From: an uncultured Muribaculaceae bacterium
GTDB lineage: Bacteria; Bacteroidota; Bacteroidia; Bacteroidales; Muribaculaceae
Direction: 5' to 3'
Assembly (NCBI GenBank): GCA_958436175.1
Contig: CAUBJF010000009.1
Coordinates: 1-64,000 of the forward strand
Length of the DNA stretch: 64,000 bases
The stretch's first letter is position 1. Each line of letters begins with the position of its first letter. The notes beneath the pieces are model-generated. The model was not told the origin of the DNA. It saw nothing but the letters and a program-made list of their open reading frames with translations, and did no database searches. The position numbers and the translations under genes were made by a program. Below, piece after piece: positions 61,692 through 64,000 of this stretch.

Positions 61692-62282
61692 TCAGCGCGA
61701 AAGTATCATGGATTTCTCCCTGACATTGCGGCGCATATTGAGTATGGCATAACGCATGCGGCCCAGAGCCGTGTTTATGCTGACACCGGTCTGTTCGGCT
61801 ATTTCCTTGAATGAAAGGTTGTTGTAGTAACGCATGGTTACCACGTCGCGTTGTACGTCGGGAAGTTCGTGGACGAGACGGCGGACATCGTCTTCAATCT
61901 GGAGGTCGATGATAGAGTCTTCGATGGTCTGTTCGGAGAGCTCGCGGCGGTTGAGGATGTCGTAGTCAGTATTATCGGTGCTGAGCGTGCCTTCCGATTT
62001 CTCAGCGCGGAAAGAGTCGATGGCAAGGTTGCGTGCTATCCGGCAAATCCAAGCGGAGAACTTGCCCTGGTCGTTGTAACGTCCTTGTTTGATTGTGGTT
62101 ATGGCTTTGACGAAAGTTTCCTGAAATATATCGTCGGCCAGTTCGCGGTCGCGTACAATCTGATATATGAAGTTAAACAATTTTACCTTATGTCGAATCA
62201 AGAGGGCATCGAAAGCTTCGTTGCACCCATTGGCGTAGGCAACTACCAACTCCTCGTCGGTGTGCTTGTCAAAATTTCGCAT
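61692..62282 (-). CDS. ECF RNA polymerase sigma factor
   Basis: A 196-residue sigma-70 family ECF protein with regions 2 and 4 only. Region 2 has YANGCNEAFDALLIRHKVKL and ADDIFQETFVKAITTI, with FSAWICRIARNLAID. Region 4 has LPDVQRDVVTMRYYNNLSFK then EIAEQTGVSINTALGRMRYA. No anti-sigma gene is next to it, and it is not paired with a SusC/TonB receptor, unlike many Bacteroidota ECFs. In Porphyromonas the ECF factor SigP controls por genes; its location against porT makes a similar role possible. Confidence 0.93.
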   Translation of the reverse strand: MRNFDKHTDEELVVAYANGCNEAFDALLIRHKVKLFNFIYQIVRDRELADDIFQETFVKAITTIKQGRYNDQGKFSAWICRIARNLAIDSFRAEKSEGTLSTDNTDYDILNRRELSEQTIEDSIIDLQIEDDVRRLVHELPDVQRDVVTMRYYNNLSFKEIAEQTGVSINTALGRMRYAILNMRRNVREKSMILSR

Positions 62283-62387
62283 CTTTTCTATTCTTGTTAA
62301 AATTAGAGTAGAGCTGTAACTATAGGCGAAATGTGGTTTAAGTGATTAAAAATTGGATATTAAATACAGACCTGATCTGTCTTAATG

Positions 62388-62418
62388 CAAAGTTACGAAA
62401 TAATTCCGATTCTGCAAA
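62388..62418 (-). promoter_or_regulatory. Promoter of the ECF sigma gene
   Basis: On the minus strand TTTG (62418-62415), 19-base spacer, TAACTTTG (62395-62388). It leaves an untranslated leader of about 100 nt before the ATG at 62282. Confidence 0.82.
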
Positions 62419-62482
62419 ATAAAACTGAGAATCCCGCGTTACATAATTGATTTCAATTTTATAACCCTTAGGTCTTTTGCCT

Positions 62483-62692
62483 ATGAAGAAATTCTCTACC
62501 CCTTCCCCTACCGCCGAACCGTCTTTTGTTCAGATGGAATGTGATATCAGATTATCGGAAACGATGGATGACGATGATGTCTTTGCCAAGGCAGGACCCT
62601 CGCAGATAGTGATAGATAGTATTCGCCAGTTTGCGAGAGCTGCTTACGCTGTTTCTCCTCTGTCACATTTAGGTACTATTATTCTAAATTGA
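62483..62692 (+). CDS. Small protein of unknown function
   Basis: A 69-residue frame from the ATG at 62483. It starts MKKFSTPSPTAEPSFVQMEC, has an acidic middle (LSETMDDDDVFAKAG) and ends in a hydrophobic-amphipathic helix (QIVIDSIRQFARAAYAVSPL). I do not recognise a family for certain; small Bacteroidales proteins with an acidic stretch and an 'I...ILxFARxY'-like helix do occur beside sigma or lipid genes. No signal peptide. It is divergent from the ECF sigma gene and 48 bases before the nucleotidyltransferase gene. It may be regulatory; the confidence is limited. Confidence 0.5.
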   Translation: MKKFSTPSPTAEPSFVQMECDIRLSETMDDDDVFAKAGPSQIVIDSIRQFARAAYAVSPLSHLGTIILN

Positions 62693-62740
62693 TTTTTTAT
62701 TTGATTCACCCAATTCTGACCCGATTGGGTTTTGTGTATT

Positions 62741-63469
62741 ATGCAGTTCGTTATTCTTGCAGCAGGTCTGGGGTCCCGGCTCCAGAATGAAGGCGTGACA
62801 GAACCCAAGCCTCTTGTACCGATCCTGGGTGAGCCGATGATAGGACGCCTCATTCGCATCCTCATGTCCTGTGGGGCAACAAAAATCAATATCGTAGCCA
62901 ACGAACGTATGCCACAGCTTGTCGAATACCTCGACAAACTGAAGGCCGAAAAAGGATATCCTTTGGATGTAAGGCCGATAATCTCGGACAATTCATATTA
63001 CAGCCTCTCGCAGGCAACCGCCGGGCTCGAAGGCAAGTTCATCGGCATGACTGTCGATGCTATCTTCCCGACCGATGAGTTCCGTCGCTATGTCGAAGCA
63101 GTAGAGGCGATGCCGGAGGGCGAAGTCCTTATGGGCCTGACACGCTTTGTCGATGATGAGAGCCCTCTCTATGCCCGTATGCTTACCCCTGACGAGGTTG
63201 TCGACTACCGCTATGGCGGCAAGCCTTTTGAAGAGGATACGATTGTATCGGCAGGTCTCTACGGCATTACATCTGAAGCTATGGATGTCGTGGCCCGCAG
63301 GGATGGATATCCAAAGTCGCTCAGTGATTTCCAGCGTATACTTGCCGCAGAGACGGATATCAAAGTCCGTCCATTCGTCTTCAGCAAGGCTCTCGATGTC
63401 GATTGCACTCACGACCGCGTCGTAGCCGAGCAGTTCCTCACCGAAGTCAACGGTGAAAAAGAAAAATAA
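62741..63469 (+). CDS. Sugar/polyol-phosphate nucleotidyltransferase
   Basis: A 242-residue cytosolic enzyme of the NTP-transferase (GT-A) fold. The start MQFVILAAGLGSRLQNEGVT and then EPKPLVPILGEPMIGRLI has the G-x-G-x-R and the PKP(L/M) motif that bind nucleotide. VDAIFPTDEFRRYVEAVEA includes the metal Asp region. Its partner 12 bases downstream is a CDP-alcohol phosphotransferase. In archaea and bacteria such a pair makes inositol- or glycerol-based phospholipids from CTP, as in the IPCT/DIPPS enzymes. Substrate is inferred. Confidence 0.85.
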   Translation: MQFVILAAGLGSRLQNEGVTEPKPLVPILGEPMIGRLIRILMSCGATKINIVANERMPQLVEYLDKLKAEKGYPLDVRPIISDNSYYSLSQATAGLEGKFIGMTVDAIFPTDEFRRYVEAVEAMPEGEVLMGLTRFVDDESPLYARMLTPDEVVDYRYGGKPFEEDTIVSAGLYGITSEAMDVVARRDGYPKSLSDFQRILAAETDIKVRPFVFSKALDVDCTHDRVVAEQFLTEVNGEKEK

Positions 63470-63481
63470 AGAGACATAGCC

Positions 63482-64000
63482 ATGTTTGAAAAAATGAAGG
63501 AGGAGTACCGTGCCTCCCTGAAATCGAGCGATACGGAAGAACATATCGACTTGTGCTTCTATCGTCCTATCGGTTTTGCCTGGGCATGCCTTTTCCGCAA
63601 ACTTCATGTGACACCCAACGCGGTCACCGTAGCCTCGATATTTATAGGTGTAGCAGCAGGCATCTGTATGTACCCGACGAATATATGGATCAACCTTCTC
63701 GGCATATCCCTGCTCATCTGGGCTAACTCCTACGACAGCGCCGACGGTCAGCTTGCGCGTCTCACCAAGCAGTTCTCACCTCTTGGCCGCATCCTCGATG
63801 GGATGGCAGGCGATTTCTGGTTCATATCCATCTATGTCGCCGTCTGCCTGCGGAGCGTCCATACTATAAACTTTTTCGGAGATCATCCGTGGACAATCTG
63901 GGTGATTGCTGCCCTGGCCGGATTGTGCCATGCCAAACAGGCTGCCGTGGCGGACCGCTACCGTCAGTTCCACCTCTATCTTGTCAAACGTAAACTCAAC
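63482..64000 (+). CDS. CDP-alcohol phosphatidyltransferase family protein (cut by right edge)
   Basis: The first 173 residues of a membrane enzyme that transfers a phospho-alcohol from a CDP-activated donor. The catalytic signature begins DSADGQLARLTKQFSPLG and continues RILDGMAGD, matching D-x2-DG-x2-AR-x8-G-x3-D-x3-D with all acids present (residues about 85-111). Hydrophobic segments flank it. It starts MFEKMKEEYRASLKSSDTEE at 63482, 12 bases after the nucleotidyltransferase gene. The remainder lies outside the window. Confidence 0.88.
   Translation, partial: MFEKMKEEYRASLKSSDTEEHIDLCFYRPIGFAWACLFRKLHVTPNAVTVASIFIGVAAGICMYPTNIWINLLGISLLIWANSYDSADGQLARLTKQFSPLGRILDGMAGDFWFISIYVAVCLRSVHTINFFGDHPWTIWVIAALAGLCHAKQAAVADRYRQFHLYLVKRKLN

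Noticed and set aside
1..64000. CRISPR array, insertion sequences, prophage, tRNA or rRNA genes
   Set aside because: No regularly spaced repeats, transposase or integrase frames, phage structural genes or tRNA/rRNA folds were seen on reading both strands.

Overview
The window is chromosomal DNA from a member of the Bacteroidota, most likely the order Bacteroidales. The evidence is internal. Many genes are preceded by the phylum-specific promoter (TTTG, 19-21 bases, TAnnTTTG). The primary sigma factor is short (286 residues). There is a Por/Gld type 9 secretion system (T9SS), a T9SS-type C-terminal sorting domain, a Porin_10 barrel, a CBM9-like protein and the small Hc1 histone-like protein. 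The T9SS together with an oxalate operon and gut-type glycosidases would suit a Muribaculaceae-like gut commensal; that family assignment is inference. I see no phage, insertion sequence, CRISPR array, tRNA or rRNA, so the window reads as core genome with a few accessory genes.

Layout. 1-9.2 kb: clpB (5' part, minus strand), a NatAB-type ABC exporter, rpoD, a META-domain lipoprotein, a one-protein AAA ATPase plus TOPRIM/DUF4435 protein that resembles the PARIS anti-phage system, an OmpA-family lipoprotein, and an EamA transporter. 9.2-14.5 kb: a tight plus-strand run of DUF4250, UvrD/PcrA helicase, nspC, a glycosyltransferase and radC. 14.5-26.1 kb: a periplasmic binding protein, a Porin_10 barrel, a large T9SS cargo protein, trkH-trkA, and a wza-wzc export pair without glycosyltransferases. 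26.3-28.3 kb: a uracil-DNA-glycosylase-like protein and a DcaP-like porin whose start codon lies inside a long hairpin.

28.3-36.1 kb is a cell-wall peptide module: LysE exporter, CBM9-like protein, transglutaminase-like protein, SH3/NlpC-P60 endopeptidase, dipeptide epimerase and glutamine synthetase family protein on the minus strand, with a divergent MORN-GH25 muramidase. 37.4-43.5 kb is the T9SS core operon porP-porK-porL-porM-porN (minus strand). Just upstream of it is a roughly 96-nt RNA with its own promoter and T-run, which I assign to the small SRP RNA (ffs); an hc1 gene and queF-queC follow. 45.4-50.2 kb: a GH92 mannosidase, pgi and murI.

50.3-56.0 kb: an FHS-type sugar transporter, then an oxalate module (frc, oxc, AEC permease) with a stable hairpin in each gene gap. 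56.1-64 kb: acyl-ACP thioesterase, GH2 glycosidase, prfB with a programmed +1 frameshift, a lipid kinase, porT, a convergent ECF sigma factor, a small unknown protein, and a nucleotidyltransferase plus CDP-alcohol phosphotransferase pair cut by the right edge.

How they fit together: porP-N and porT supply the export route for the CTD-bearing cargo. Muramidase, NlpC/P60, epimerase, glutamine synthetase and murI connect wall turnover with glutamate supply. Oxalyl-CoA decarboxylase and formyl-CoA transferase form a complete oxalate-to-formate cycle. The least expected items are the PARIS-like gene with a palindrome over its promoter and the long hairpin over the porin start.
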